Translations under genes and position numbers: made by a program
Notes under the pieces: generated by a model
What the model was told of the DNA's origin: nothing
Database searches by the model: none
The model's input: only the letters and a program-made list of their open reading frames with translations
Origin: Victivallales bacterium
GTDB taxonomy: Bacteria > Verrucomicrobiota > Lentisphaeria > Oligosphaerales > Oligosphaeraceae
Assembly (NCBI GenBank): GCA_017615955.1
Contig: JAFZZD010000500.1
Coordinates: 1 to 23,420 of the forward strand
DNA length: 23,420 nt
Direction of reading: 5' to 3'
In this document: positions 16,997-23,420 of the stretch, one piece after another
Layout of the letters: each line of letters begins with the position of its first letter
Numbering within the stretch: the first letter of the stretch is position 1

Positions 16997-17024
16997 TTGA
17001 CAAATTGGTATGCTGCTGTATATT
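16997..17024 (+). promoter_or_regulatory. Strong sigma70-type promoter for rpsL-rpsG
   Basis: TTGACA (16997-17002), a 16-nt spacer and TATATT (17019-17024) are the same hexamers and spacing as the tRNA-Thr/tuf promoter. A second TTGACAAA occurs 24 nt upstream (16973-16980), and TACCA (16985) is inverted as TGGTA (17006) around the -35 box. The start site would be near 17031, giving a leader of about 45 nt. Confidence 0.78.
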
Positions 17025-17075
17025 TTCGCTCTAATTTTTTGTGCATAGTAAAAATAGTTTAGGAACAAGGAACTA

Positions 17076-17477
17076 ATGCCAACAATCAACCAATTGATTA
17101 GAATGGGGCGCTCGGTAAAACCACGGAAGAGCCGTGTTCGTGCGCTCGCGATGTGCCCTCAGAGGAAGGGTGTATGCCTTCAGGTGACAACAAGAACTCC
17201 TAAGAAGCCTAACTCGGCTTTGCGTAAGATTGCCAGGGTTCGCCTGAGCAATGGCCAGGAAGTGACAGCCTACATCGGCGGCGAAGGCCACAGCCTTCAG
17301 GAGCACAGTGCAGTGCTGGTGCGCGGCGGTCGTGTTCGTGACCTGCCAAGCGTACGTTATCACATCGTTCGCGGTCAGTTGGATACAACTGGTGTTGACA
17401 AGCGCCGCCAGGGCCGTTCCAAGTACGGCACCAAGCGTCCAAAGCCAGGTGCAGCGCCAGCCAAGGGCAAGAAATAA
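17076..17477 (+). CDS. rpsL: 30S ribosomal protein S12
   Basis: 133 aa, the decoding-centre protein of the small subunit. Family landmarks are PTINQLIR at the N-terminus, [18 protein letters not shown] (about 46-63), [13 protein letters not shown] and [13 protein letters not shown] (about 84-97), then a basic C-terminal tail. The lysine of the first streptomycin loop (PKKPNS) is kept, but the second conserved lysine (E. coli K87, GGRVKDLPG) is arginine here (codon 88, 17337-17339), and the following Gly is Ser. The Asp target of RimO methylthiolation is kept. AAGGA precedes the start. rpsG follows after 34 nt. Confidence 0.97.
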   Translation: MPTINQLIRMGRSVKPRKSRVRALAMCPQRKGVCLQVTTRTPKKPNSALRKIARVRLSNGQEVTAYIGGEGHSLQEHSAVLVRGGRVRDLPSVRYHIVRGQLDTTGVDKRRQGRSKYGTKRPKPGAAPAKGKK

Positions 17478-17511
17478 GTTTCAATAAAAATAGCAATCGG
17501 ACTAGGAAAGA

Positions 17512-17982
17512 ATGAGAAGACGTAAAGCTGAAAAGCGCCAGGTCATTCCAGACATCCGCTTCAATAGCGAGATAGTGGCGCGTCTTATCAACGCGGTCAT
17601 GGAGCGTGGCAAGAAGTCAACTGCGCAGGGCATAGTCTATTGTGCATTTGACATTATCAAGGAGAGCAAGGCAGACAGCGAGCCGATGGAAGTCTTCAAG
17701 CAGGCGCTTGAGAACGTCCGTCCCCGTCTGGAGGTCAAGAGCCGTCGTGTTGGTGGTTCCACCTACCAGGTTCCTCTGGATGTTCCGGAAGAGAGGCAGA
17801 TTGCCATCGCTCTTCGCTGGATCGTGAGTTTTGCCCGCGGGCGCAAAGGCGTTCCAATGGCAAAGGCACTGGCCAATGAAATCACTGATGCCTACAACAA
17901 CACAGGCAACGCAGTGAAGAAGAAGGACGATACCCACAGAATGGCAAACGCCAACAAGGCGTTCGCTCATTACCGCTGGTAA
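17512..17982 (+). CDS. rpsG: 30S ribosomal protein S7
   Basis: 156 aa, the primary binder of the 16S rRNA 3' major domain and, in E. coli, translational repressor of its operon. It starts [14 protein letters not shown], and includes [18 protein letters not shown], the [22 protein letters not shown] beta-hairpin region (read in two parts, about 68-90) and the C-terminal helices ending [15 protein letters not shown], all typical of the family. The length matches normal S7. AGGAAAG is the ribosome-binding site. Two hairpins follow, so the rpsL-rpsG transcript probably ends before the fusA-type gene. Confidence 0.97.
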   Translation: MRRRKAEKRQVIPDIRFNSEIVARLINAVMERGKKSTAQGIVYCAFDIIKESKADSEPMEVFKQALENVRPRLEVKSRRVGGSTYQVPLDVPEERQIAIALRWIVSFARGRKGVPMAKALANEITDAYNNTGNAVKKKDDTHRMANANKAFAHYRW

Positions 17983-17987
17983 TTCAA

Positions 17988-18005
17988 GGGGATTTTCCCC
18001 GTTTT
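17988..18005 (+). terminator. Intrinsic terminator after rpsG
   Basis: GGGGA-ttt-TCCCC followed by GTTTTC, five bases after the rpsG stop. The stem is short, with a short T run. Confidence 0.55.
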
Positions 18006-18007
18006 CA

Positions 18008-18041
18008 GGCTGCCAATTCCCGTGGGCGGGGACTGGCAGTC
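18008..18041 (+). terminator. Second hairpin between rpsG and fusA
   Basis: CTGCCA (18010-18015) pairs with TGGCAG (18034-18039), and TTCCCG with CGGGGA inside it around TGGG, with one internal mismatch. It is followed by CTTTGCCGTTTTCC, a broken T run. It probably backs up the preceding terminator. A weak promoter-like pair, TTTGCC (18042) and CATAAA (18063), with only a 15-nt spacer, could serve the next gene. Confidence 0.5.
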
Positions 18042-18096
18042 TTTGCCGTTTTCCTAACTTGGCATAAAACGGCTGCACAGGGAGGTATTTTGATTT

Positions 18097-20100
18097 ATGG
18101 ACGAAAGTCAAAAGGAACCCCTGGAGGAAGCAAGGCTTTCCCGCATACGAAACGTCGGCATCATTGCCCACATTGATGCAGGCAAAACCACCCTGACCGA
18201 AAGGATACTCTTCGCGACCGATGAGATTCGGATAATGGGAGACGTACCCGACGGCACCACAGTCACGGACTGGATGCAGCAGGAAAGGGAAAGGGGCGTC
18301 AGCATTGTGGCTGCCGCTGTCACCTGTCATTGGAGACAGTGCCAGATCAACATTGTGGACACCCCTGGACACATCGACTTCACTGCCGAGGTGGAACGGT
18401 CGCTTTGCGTGCTGGACGGCGTGGTTGCCGTGTTCTGCGCAGTGCGTGGCGTCCAGGCCCAGTCCGAGACAGTCTGGCGCAGGGCGCAAAACTACAGGCT
18501 TCCCGCGCTGGCCTTCATCAACAAGATGGACAGGCTGGGCGCCGATCCCTGGAAGGTGGTCAGGCAGATGCAGGAGACTCTGGGCATTGAAGCATTGCCT
18601 GTTCAGTTTCCCATCGGTGCTGGCTCTGGCTGGCAAGGCACATTGGATTTGCTGAACAAGCAGTGGAATGGGCCAGCGGAGAAGCCGGACATGGAGCCAT
18701 ACCAGGCGGAAATCCACGCGGCCAGGGAGCGGCTCATCGAGGTTCTTGCCGATGTGGACGAGCATGTAATGCAATGCTACGTTGATGGCGAGGAGCCAAC
18801 GGTGGAGGCATTGAGGCATGCGCTGCGGAAGGCGGTCATACGCCGCCGGGTGCTGCCGGTGTTCTTCGGCAGTTCGCTGCACAATGTGGGCGTAAAGAAG
18901 CTGCTGGATGGAATATGCCTTTACCTGCCATCGCCACTGGAGCACAAGGTGCTTCAGGACAGGGACTTCAAAGGCGGGGCTTCGGCACTGGTTTTCCGCG
19001 TAAGCAGACAGGGTGAGCAGAACCTGGCGTTTGTCAGGGTGCTCTCGGGTCTGGTTCGCCAGGGAACAGAGCTGAGGAATGCCAGGAATGGTGTCATAAG
19101 CAAGGTTGGCGGCGTATTCAGGGTATGGGCGGCGCAGTTCATACCGCAGGAAGGCGCCATACAGGGTGACATAGTTGCCATTTCCGGCAATTTGAACCGT
19201 GTTCGCACAGGTGATGTGCTGACGCCGCGGGACGCCCAGGTGAGGCTGCCCAGGCTGCACTTTCCGCAGCCAGTGGTGTCAATATTGCTGGAGGCCTGCG
19301 ATGGCAAGGCTGCCGAGCTGGCGGTTGCTTTGAAGCAGATGGCCAGCGAAGATCCCACCTTGCGGATAAGGCAGGACTATGCCACGGCAGCGTGGCAGGT
19401 CTCGGGAATGGGAGAGTTCCATTTGGAGGTCCTCCGCGAGAACCTGAGGCTGAACTTTGGAATAAATACCTTGGCCGGGAAGCCAAGGGTTGAATATGTG
19501 GAGACCATAAAAGGGGATGCGCAGGCAGGCGCCTCCTTTGAAAAGCGTCTCTACGATGGACGGCAGCTCAATGCAAAAGTGGAGTTGGAAATACTTCCAC
19601 TTGCAAGAGGGGCTGGCGTCAGACTGGATTTTTCCATGCTTGAAGGCAGGCTTTCCAAGGAAGGAGAGCAGGCGGTCAGGCAGGGGATTGCGTCAATCGT
19701 CAATGCGGACAGTTCAGGCTGCCCCTTGACGGATTTGAATGTGAAGGTGATATCAGCCTCCTCGGACGCAGGGGAGGCGAGTGAAGTGTCGTTGCTGAAC
19801 GCGGCGCGGCTGGCGATGGGCAAGGCTCTGGACTGTGCGTCCAGGGTGGTTCTGGAGCCAATCATGCTGCTGGATGTGAACACACCAGCTGCCACGTCAG
19901 GCAATGTGATTGCGGACTTGGCGGCAAGGAAGGCAAGGATTTCCACAGTTGAAAGCGTTGCCGAGGGCTTCACTCACATCGTCGCACACGTGCCTCTGGC
20001 CGAATTGTTCGGCTATGCCTCCTCGCTTCGGTCCTTGAGCGCCGGAAGAGGAGAAGCTGTGGCAGAGCCTGCAGAATATGCACCCCGTGCTACACTGTAA
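18097..20100 (+). CDS. fusA: Divergent elongation factor G homologue (EF-G2-like translational GTPase)
   Basis: 667 aa, shorter than usual EF-G (about 690-704). The GTPase domain is intact: AHIDAGKT at 24-31, the switch I segment [19 protein letters not shown] at 88-92 and NKMD at 142-145. Domains II, III and V align with EF-G, including [14 protein letters not shown] and the C-terminal [13 protein letters not shown]. Domain IV is altered: the GGRGQYGHV strand (read here as [11 protein letters not shown]) is lost, and the tip loop GSYHDVDSSE, holding the translocation-critical His583 of E. coli, is replaced by [11 protein letters not shown] (residues 553-563). The start has GGAGG 11 nt upstream. 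It occupies the fusA site of the str locus, but terminators separate it from rpsG. It could be a recycling-type or other specialised EF-G paralogue, with the true translocase elsewhere. The symbol is given for family and locus only. Confidence 0.85.
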   Translation: MDESQKEPLEEARLSRIRNVGIIAHIDAGKTTLTERILFATDEIRIMGDVPDGTTVTDWMQQERERGVSIVAAAVTCHWRQCQINIVDTPGHIDFTAEVERSLCVLDGVVAVFCAVRGVQAQSETVWRRAQNYRLPALAFINKMDRLGADPWKVVRQMQETLGIEALPVQFPIGAGSGWQGTLDLLNKQWNGPAEKPDMEPYQAEIHAARERLIEVLADVDEHVMQCYVDGEEPTVEALRHALRKAVIRRRVLPVFFGSSLHNVGVKKLLDGICLYLPSPLEHKVLQDRDFKGGASALVFRVSRQGEQNLAFVRVLSGLVRQGTELRNARNGVISKVGGVFRVWAAQFIPQEGAIQGDIVAISGNLNRVRTGDVLTPRDAQVRLPRLHFPQPVVSILLEACDGKAAELAVALKQMASEDPTLRIRQDYATAAWQVSGMGEFHLEVLRENLRLNFGINTLAGKPRVEYVETIKGDAQAGASFEKRLYDGRQLNAKVELEILPLARGAGVRLDFSMLEGRLSKEGEQAVRQGIASIVNADSSGCPLTDLNVKVISASSDAGEASEVSLLNAARLAMGKALDCASRVVLEPIMLLDVNTPAATSGNVIADLAARKARISTVESVAEGFTHIVAHVPLAELFGYASSLRSLSAGRGEAVAEPAEYAPRATL

Positions 20101-20135
20101 TTTCCAGCTCAAATTACCTAGAGGTCAAAAAAGAG

Positions 20136-20447
20136 ATGGCTGACAGTCAGAAAATCAGAATCCGTCTGCAGGCCTTTGAAAGCACAGTTCTGGACCAGTC
20201 CACGGCTGACATCGTGAACACGGTCAAGAGAACAGGCGCCAAGGTCGCAGGCCCCATTCCGCTTCCCACCAGGACGGAACGCTTCACCGTGAACCGCTCA
20301 CCACACGTTGACAAGAAGTCAATGGAGCAGTTCGAAATCCGTACGCACAAGCGTGTCATCGACATCATCAACCCCAACAGCAAGACAGTTGATGAGCTGC
20401 GCAAGCTTAATCTTCCTGCTGGCGTTGACATCATCGTCAAGATTTGA
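20136..20447 (+). CDS. rpsJ: 30S ribosomal protein S10 (NusE)
   Basis: 103 aa, head protein of the small subunit and partner of NusG/NusB in transcription-translation coupling and antitermination. [22 protein letters not shown] at the N-terminus (read in two parts), [24 protein letters not shown] with the long ribosomal loop (about 37-60), and the C-terminal [16 protein letters not shown] match the family over full length. AGAGG lies upstream. A GTAATTT/AAATTAC inverted repeat (20097-20117) covers the preceding stop codon. It is the first gene of the S10 cluster, and its stop lies 14 nt before rplC. Confidence 0.97.
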   Translation: MADSQKIRIRLQAFESTVLDQSTADIVNTVKRTGAKVAGPIPLPTRTERFTVNRSPHVDKKSMEQFEIRTHKRVIDIINPNSKTVDELRKLNLPAGVDIIVKI

Positions 20448-20461
20448 CGGGAGGCGGCAAT

Positions 20462-21097
20462 ATGAAGAAAGGGATGATAGGCAAGAAACTGGGCATGACC
20501 CAGGTCTATAATGAAGCAGGCGAACTGGTGCCGGTGACAGCCATCGAGCTGGGACCCTGCACAGTCGTTGAAGTGCGCACCGTTGCCAAGAATGGTTACA
20601 GTGCATTGCAGTTGGGTTTCGGCAGCCGCAAGGTCAAGAACGTTTCCAAGGCAGTGATCGGCAATCTGAAGAAGGCCAATCTGGCGGAGAATCCACCGGC
20701 CATCCTGCAGGAAGTCCGTCTGGAGAGCGATCCTGAACAGCAGCCTGGCGATGTGCTGAAGGCAGATTTGTTCAGTGCCAACGAGTTCGTGGATGTGACA
20801 GGCCGTACAAAAGGCCGTGGTTTCGCGGGTGTTGTCCGCCGCTACAACTTTGGTGGTGGCCGTGCCAGCCATGGTGGCGCTTGGACCCGCCGTACTGGTT
20901 CAATTGGTATGTGCGCCGCGCCAGGAAAGGTTTACAAGGGCAGGAAGGAGCCAGGCCACATGGGCAATGTGTTCCGCACAGTCCAGAACCTGACAGTTGT
21001 CGAGGTGCGTCCTGATATGAATCTTATGCTTGTCAAGGGTGCCATTCCAGGTTCCATTGGCGGCTATGTGACAGTGAAGAACGCTGTTAAGAAATAA
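20462..21097 (+). CDS. rplC: 50S ribosomal protein L3
   Basis: 211 aa, an early-assembly protein whose loop reaches toward the peptidyl transferase centre. It starts [20 protein letters not shown] and contains [23 protein letters not shown] and [17 protein letters not shown], then [14 protein letters not shown]. The ATG at 20462 follows GGGAGG. The glutamine that PrmB methylates in E. coli (Q150, context IGQNQTPGK) is alanine here (IGMCAAPGK). That is not unusual outside proteobacteria. Confidence 0.97.
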   Translation: MKKGMIGKKLGMTQVYNEAGELVPVTAIELGPCTVVEVRTVAKNGYSALQLGFGSRKVKNVSKAVIGNLKKANLAENPPAILQEVRLESDPEQQPGDVLKADLFSANEFVDVTGRTKGRGFAGVVRRYNFGGGRASHGGAWTRRTGSIGMCAAPGKVYKGRKEPGHMGNVFRTVQNLTVVEVRPDMNLMLVKGAIPGSIGGYVTVKNAVKK

Positions 21098-21111
21098 GGG
21101 GAGGCACAACA

Positions 21112-21750
21112 ATGGCTACAACACTCAATATAAAAGATGCTAAAGGCGCAGATGCCGGCAGCATGGAAATCAACGAAGCCTGGCTTGAGCGCGAAAAAGG
21201 CGAACAGGCTGTGAAGGATTCAGTGGTTGCGTTTCTGGCAGGTTGCCGCGCTGGCACAGCCAGCACAAAGACACGCGGCAAGGTTTCTGGTGGCGGTGCA
21301 AAGCCCTGGCGCCAGAAGGGAAATGGCCGTGCCCGTGCGGGTTCCAGCCGTTCACCAGTGTGGCGTGGCGGTGGTATTGCATTTGGACCACAGCCTCGTT
21401 CCTACGACAAGAAGGTCAACAAGAAGGTCGAGAAGCTGGCTCTCCGCCGTGCATTCACGGATCGCATCGACCAGAATGAGATTATTCTGGTGGACGAGAT
21501 TCCCGACATGTGCGTGAACGAGGCGCCCAAGACCAAGAGCGTGGTCGCATACCTGGAGGCAATCGGCGCTGGGCAGAACGTCCTGCTGCTGGATGCAGAT
21601 GTGGAATGCTGCTTGGAGCTGGCAGCCCATAATCTGAGCAGTGTCATGGTGATGAGTGCCGCTTCAGTGAATCCATACATTCTGATGTACTTCCGCAAAG
21701 TCGTCATCACCAAGGCTGGGCTTGAAGTGCTGGGCAAGCGTCTGGGATAA
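21112..21750 (+). CDS. rplD: 50S ribosomal protein L4
   Basis: 212 aa, lines the peptide exit tunnel and in E. coli also represses the S10 operon. The extended loop segment TKTRGKVSGGGAKPWRQKG then GRARAGSSRSPVWRGGG (residues about 48-85) is the tunnel loop and is intact. The globular part follows, ending ITKAGLEVLGKRLG. GGGGAGG is the ribosome-binding site, 15 nt after rplC. No S10-type leader with long stems was seen upstream of rpsJ, so L4 feedback as in E. coli is not supported here. Confidence 0.96.
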   Translation: MATTLNIKDAKGADAGSMEINEAWLEREKGEQAVKDSVVAFLAGCRAGTASTKTRGKVSGGGAKPWRQKGNGRARAGSSRSPVWRGGGIAFGPQPRSYDKKVNKKVEKLALRRAFTDRIDQNEIILVDEIPDMCVNEAPKTKSVVAYLEAIGAGQNVLLLDADVECCLELAAHNLSSVMVMSAASVNPYILMYFRKVVITKAGLEVLGKRLG

Positions 21751-21764
21751 GGAGGAAAGAAGCA

Positions 21765-22049
21765 ATGTTTAATCCTTACGACATAGTCTATACCGTTCTG
21801 ATCACGGAAAAGGCGACAGCCTCTGCGGAGAAGTTCCAGAGGTATGCCTTCAAGGTCAACCCCAAGGCAAACAAGATACAGATTGCCCAGGCAATTGAGG
21901 CAATCTTCGATGAAGTGAAGGTCGCTTCCGTTAATGTTATGAATTGCCTCGGAAAGAAGAAGCGGATGCGCTCCGCCAAGATGGGCAAGCGCCCCGACTG
22001 GAAGAAGGCAATCGTCAAGCTGGCTGAGGGCTCAATCGAGCTTCTCTGA
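21765..22049 (+). CDS. rplW: 50S ribosomal protein L23
   Basis: 94 aa, located at the tunnel exit and docking site for trigger factor and SRP. LITEKATASAEKFQRYAFKV (residues about 12-31) and PKANKIQIAQAIEAIFDEVKVASVNVMN are diagnostic, with the basic GKKKRMRSAKMGKRPDWKKAIVKL tail following (read in parts). The strong AAGGAGG site lies directly after the rplD stop. rplB starts 45 nt downstream. Confidence 0.96.
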   Translation: MFNPYDIVYTVLITEKATASAEKFQRYAFKVNPKANKIQIAQAIEAIFDEVKVASVNVMNCLGKKKRMRSAKMGKRPDWKKAIVKLAEGSIELL

Positions 22050-22094
22050 TACGCTGGCGCATAATTTTAACTCAAACTGAAAAGAGGCACTTAA

Positions 22095-22922
22095 ATGGGC
22101 ATAAAGAAATATAAGCCGACTTCCCCGGGACGCAGGGAAATGACGGTTAGCGACTTCAGCGAAATCACACGCAGGACACCGGAAAAGTCACTTACCGAGG
22201 GTAAGCGCTCCACTGGTGGCCGCAACAACCACGGCCGTGTCACAGTCCGCTTCCGCGGCGGTGGCGTCAAGCGCCGTTACCGCATCATCGACTTCCGCCG
22301 CAACAAGGACGGAATGAACGCAGTTGTGGAGCATATCGAATACGATCCTAACCGCAGTGCGCGCATCGCTCTCCTCAAGTACGAGGATGGCGAGAAGCGC
22401 TACATACTTGCCCCAGTTGGCCTGAAGCAGGGTGATGTGGTGCGCAGCGGCGAAGGCGCCGAATTCAAGACAGGGCATACCCTCTGCCTGAAGGACATCC
22501 CGGATGGACTGACCGTCCACTGCATCGAGATGTATCCTGGCAAGGGAGCTGCAATCGCAAGGGCGGCAGGCCAGATGGCAATTGTCCGCGCAAAGGAAAA
22601 TGAATATGTGCAGGTGAAGCTCCCCAGTGGTGAAATCCGCCTGATCCATGGCATGTGCCGCGCGACAATCGGCCAGGTGGGCAACCTGGAGCACAGCGGC
22701 ATCAGCCTGGGCAAGGCCGGCAAGAAGCGCTACTTGGGCAAGCGCCCGCACGTCCGCGGTGTCGTGCAGAACCCAGTTGACCACCCGATGGGTGGTGGTG
22801 AAGGCCGTACCAGCGGTGGTGGCCAGCCTGTGTCTCCTTGGGGACAGTTGGCAAAGGGCTACAAGACACGCAAGCATAAGAAGGCGTCTGATCGCTTCAT
22901 CATTCAGCGGAGGAAGAAGTAA
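22095..22922 (+). CDS. rplB: 50S ribosomal protein L2
   Basis: 275 aa, one of the most conserved large-subunit proteins, needed for subunit joining and close to the peptidyl transferase centre. It starts [18 protein letters not shown] and has [23 protein letters not shown] (about 42-64, read in parts), the OB-fold and SH3-like core, and the C-terminal [18 protein letters not shown] and [16 protein letters not shown] tail. The Asp-His pair (DH, matching E. coli D228/H229) is kept; the second His of DHPH is Met, a variant also known in other phyla. Its TAA overlaps the rpsS ATG (TAATG). Confidence 0.97.
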   Translation: MGIKKYKPTSPGRREMTVSDFSEITRRTPEKSLTEGKRSTGGRNNHGRVTVRFRGGGVKRRYRIIDFRRNKDGMNAVVEHIEYDPNRSARIALLKYEDGEKRYILAPVGLKQGDVVRSGEGAEFKTGHTLCLKDIPDGLTVHCIEMYPGKGAAIARAAGQMAIVRAKENEYVQVKLPSGEIRLIHGMCRATIGQVGNLEHSGISLGKAGKKRYLGKRPHVRGVVQNPVDHPMGGGEGRTSGGGQPVSPWGQLAKGYKTRKHKKASDRFIIQRRKK

Positions 22923-23194
22923 TGGGTGCAAGGTCAATTAAGAAAGGTCCTTTTACGGACGAACACCTGATGAAAAAGGTTGAGGCTCTCAACGCAGCCG
23001 GCGAGAAGAAGGTAGTCAAGACCTGGTCACGCCGCTCGATGATACAGCCCGAATTCGTTGGACACACATTCGCGGTCCACAATGGCAAGACATTCACCAA
23101 CGTGTTTGTGACTGAAAACATGGTCGGCCACAAGCTGGGCGAATTCTCTCTGACACGTATATTCAGAGGCCACGGCGCAATCAGCGGTAAGTAA
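22922..23194 (+). CDS. rpsS: 30S ribosomal protein S19
   Basis: 90 aa, head protein of the small subunit that pairs with S13. It begins [20 protein letters not shown] and carries [23 protein letters not shown] (residues about 34-56, read in parts) and [18 protein letters not shown] at the end, full length for the family. It overlaps rplB by one base, so translation is probably coupled. Unusually, a strong terminator follows at once; rplV, the expected next gene, is not found in the remaining 226 nt. Confidence 0.97.
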   Translation: MGARSIKKGPFTDEHLMKKVEALNAAGEKKVVKTWSRRSMIQPEFVGHTFAVHNGKTFTNVFVTENMVGHKLGEFSLTRIFRGHGAISGK

Positions 23195-23215
23195 TTATAC
23201 TGGCTGACGTACAAA

Positions 23216-23248
23216 GCGGGGGCGGAGATTTCCGCACCCCGCCTTTTT
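23216..23248 (+). terminator. Strong intrinsic terminator after rpsS
   Basis: GCGGGG (23216-23221) pairs with CCCCGC (23237-23242), and GCGGA with TCCGC (22-26 with 31-35), around GATT with one bulged A. The stem is 11 bp and T5 follows one base later. It should end S10-cluster transcription here. Confidence 0.9.
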
Positions 23249-23255
23249 AGTTTTA

Positions 23256-23281
23256 GCTCTGTTCCCCATGAGGGTAGGTAA
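23256..23281 (+). repeat. Dispersed repeat, right copy (inverted relative to 18-43)
   Basis: This block shares 22 of 26 positions with the reverse complement of 18-43. It is followed outward by TAGGT...ACCTA (an internal inverted repeat, 23275-23297), TAATT and then a GC-rich hairpin (23303-23325) whose CGAAGCGG is shared with the left copy. It lies eight bases after the rpsS terminator. Confidence 0.55.
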
Positions 23282-23302
23282 ATAATCATGGGACCTAATT
23301 AT

Positions 23303-23325
23303 GTGAGCGCCGAAGCGGCACTCAC
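23303..23325. other. GC-rich hairpin at the right end
   Basis: GTGAG-c-GCCG and CGGC-a-CTCAC pair around AAG, a 9-bp stem with one mismatch. On the minus strand the turn reads CTTCGG, like a UUCG loop, and the hairpin lies just after a stop codon of an open minus-strand frame. It may be a 3' hairpin of a gene entering from the right. Confidence 0.5.
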
Positions 23326-23335
23326 TCAAGTTGGC

Positions 23336-23420
23336 CTACTTGTTCGTTTTTGCCTGTTGGACAAAGCACAGGTTGGCCACCTCGTGCGGGATGTCCGAGG
23401 CTTTACCCTGTCGCTTGTTC
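23336..23420 (-). CDS. Possible 3' end of an unidentified minus-strand gene (partial)
   Basis: On the minus strand, 27 codons are open from the window edge to a TAG (23336-23338), ending ANLCFVQQAKTNK. A hairpin follows the stop, and beyond it lies the repeat at 23256-23281. No family is recognised. The + strand also has an open 44-codon frame from an ATG at 23288 with only a distant GAGGGT upstream, and it is not clear which, if either, is coded. If the flanking repeat is a mobile-element end, this could be the C-terminus of its protein. That is a guess from context. Confidence 0.2.
   Translation of the reverse strand, partial: NKRQGKASDIPHEVANLCFVQQAKTNK

Noticed and set aside
17617..19260. 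547-codon minus-strand frame across rpsG and fusA
   Set aside because: It spans two clear genes and their terminators on the other strand and has no recognisable motif, so it is an antisense shadow.
22827..22850. L2 DHPH to DHPM change as a loss of an essential histidine
   Set aside because: The histidine shown to be important in E. coli L2 is the first one (after Asp), which is kept. Met at the second place also occurs in other phyla.
23288..23420. Plus-strand open frame of 44 codons as a possible divergent rplV start
   Set aside because: rplV is expected here, but the L22 hallmark (a short basic SP-K-R segment followed by LIRG) does not align without shifting gaps, and a strong terminator and repeat lie in front. 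Not supported.

Overview
The window is a dense block of housekeeping translation and transcription genes, all on the + strand. It has single tRNA genes with encoded CCA, classic sigma70-like promoters (TTGACA / TATATT), good Shine-Dalgarno sites and intrinsic terminators, so it is clearly bacterial. Codon use is moderately GC-rich. The phylum cannot be fixed without rRNA. The large lineage-specific insert in RpoB, the insert in NusG and the general look of EF-Tu and RpoC fit the PVC superphylum (Lentisphaerota, Kiritimatiellota or Verrucomicrobiota). That is a low-confidence inference.

Layout. 1-348: repeat-bearing, gene-free DNA ending in a probable rpsA promoter. 349-2076: rpsA (S1). 2083-2345: terminator, a long inverted repeat overlapping a strong promoter, and tRNA-Thr(GGU). 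2440-4006: tuf, rpmG and tRNA-Trp(CCA). 4094-7140: secE-nusG-rplK-rplA-rplJ-rplL. 7141-7653: three hairpins and a long leader with no gene. 7654-16856: rpoB and rpoC. 16857-17982: hairpin, strong promoter, rpsL and rpsG. 17988-20100: terminator-like hairpins, then a divergent fusA-type gene. 20136-23194: rpsJ-rplC-rplD-rplW-rplB-rpsS. 23195-23420: strong terminator, a second copy (inverted) of the repeat at position 18, and an unidentified open stretch.

How it works together. The genes supply the ribosomal stalk and L1 arm (L11, L1, L10, L7/L12), the RNA polymerase core subunits beta and beta', transcription-translation coupling (NusG, S10), translocon subunit SecE, elongation factors (EF-Tu and an EF-G homologue) and the first six S10-operon proteins. 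The order is the ancestral tufB/secE/nusG - rplKAJL - rpoBC - str - S10 order, with changes. tuf sits only behind tRNA-Thr and not in the str operon. rpoB is separated from rplL by terminators. The str-locus EF-G has lost the domain IV tip motifs of the standard translocase. The S10 cluster stops at a terminator after rpsS where rplV would be expected.

Most interesting points: the EF-G homologue without the tip histidine in the str locus; a roughly 220-residue insert in RpoB; natural substitutions at classic rifampicin (RpoB) and streptomycin (S12) resistance positions; a 13-bp-armed inverted repeat embedded in the tRNA-Thr/tuf promoter, whose box recurs in the rpsL promoter; and matching inverted repeats at both window ends, which suggest a dispersed mobile or repeat element.
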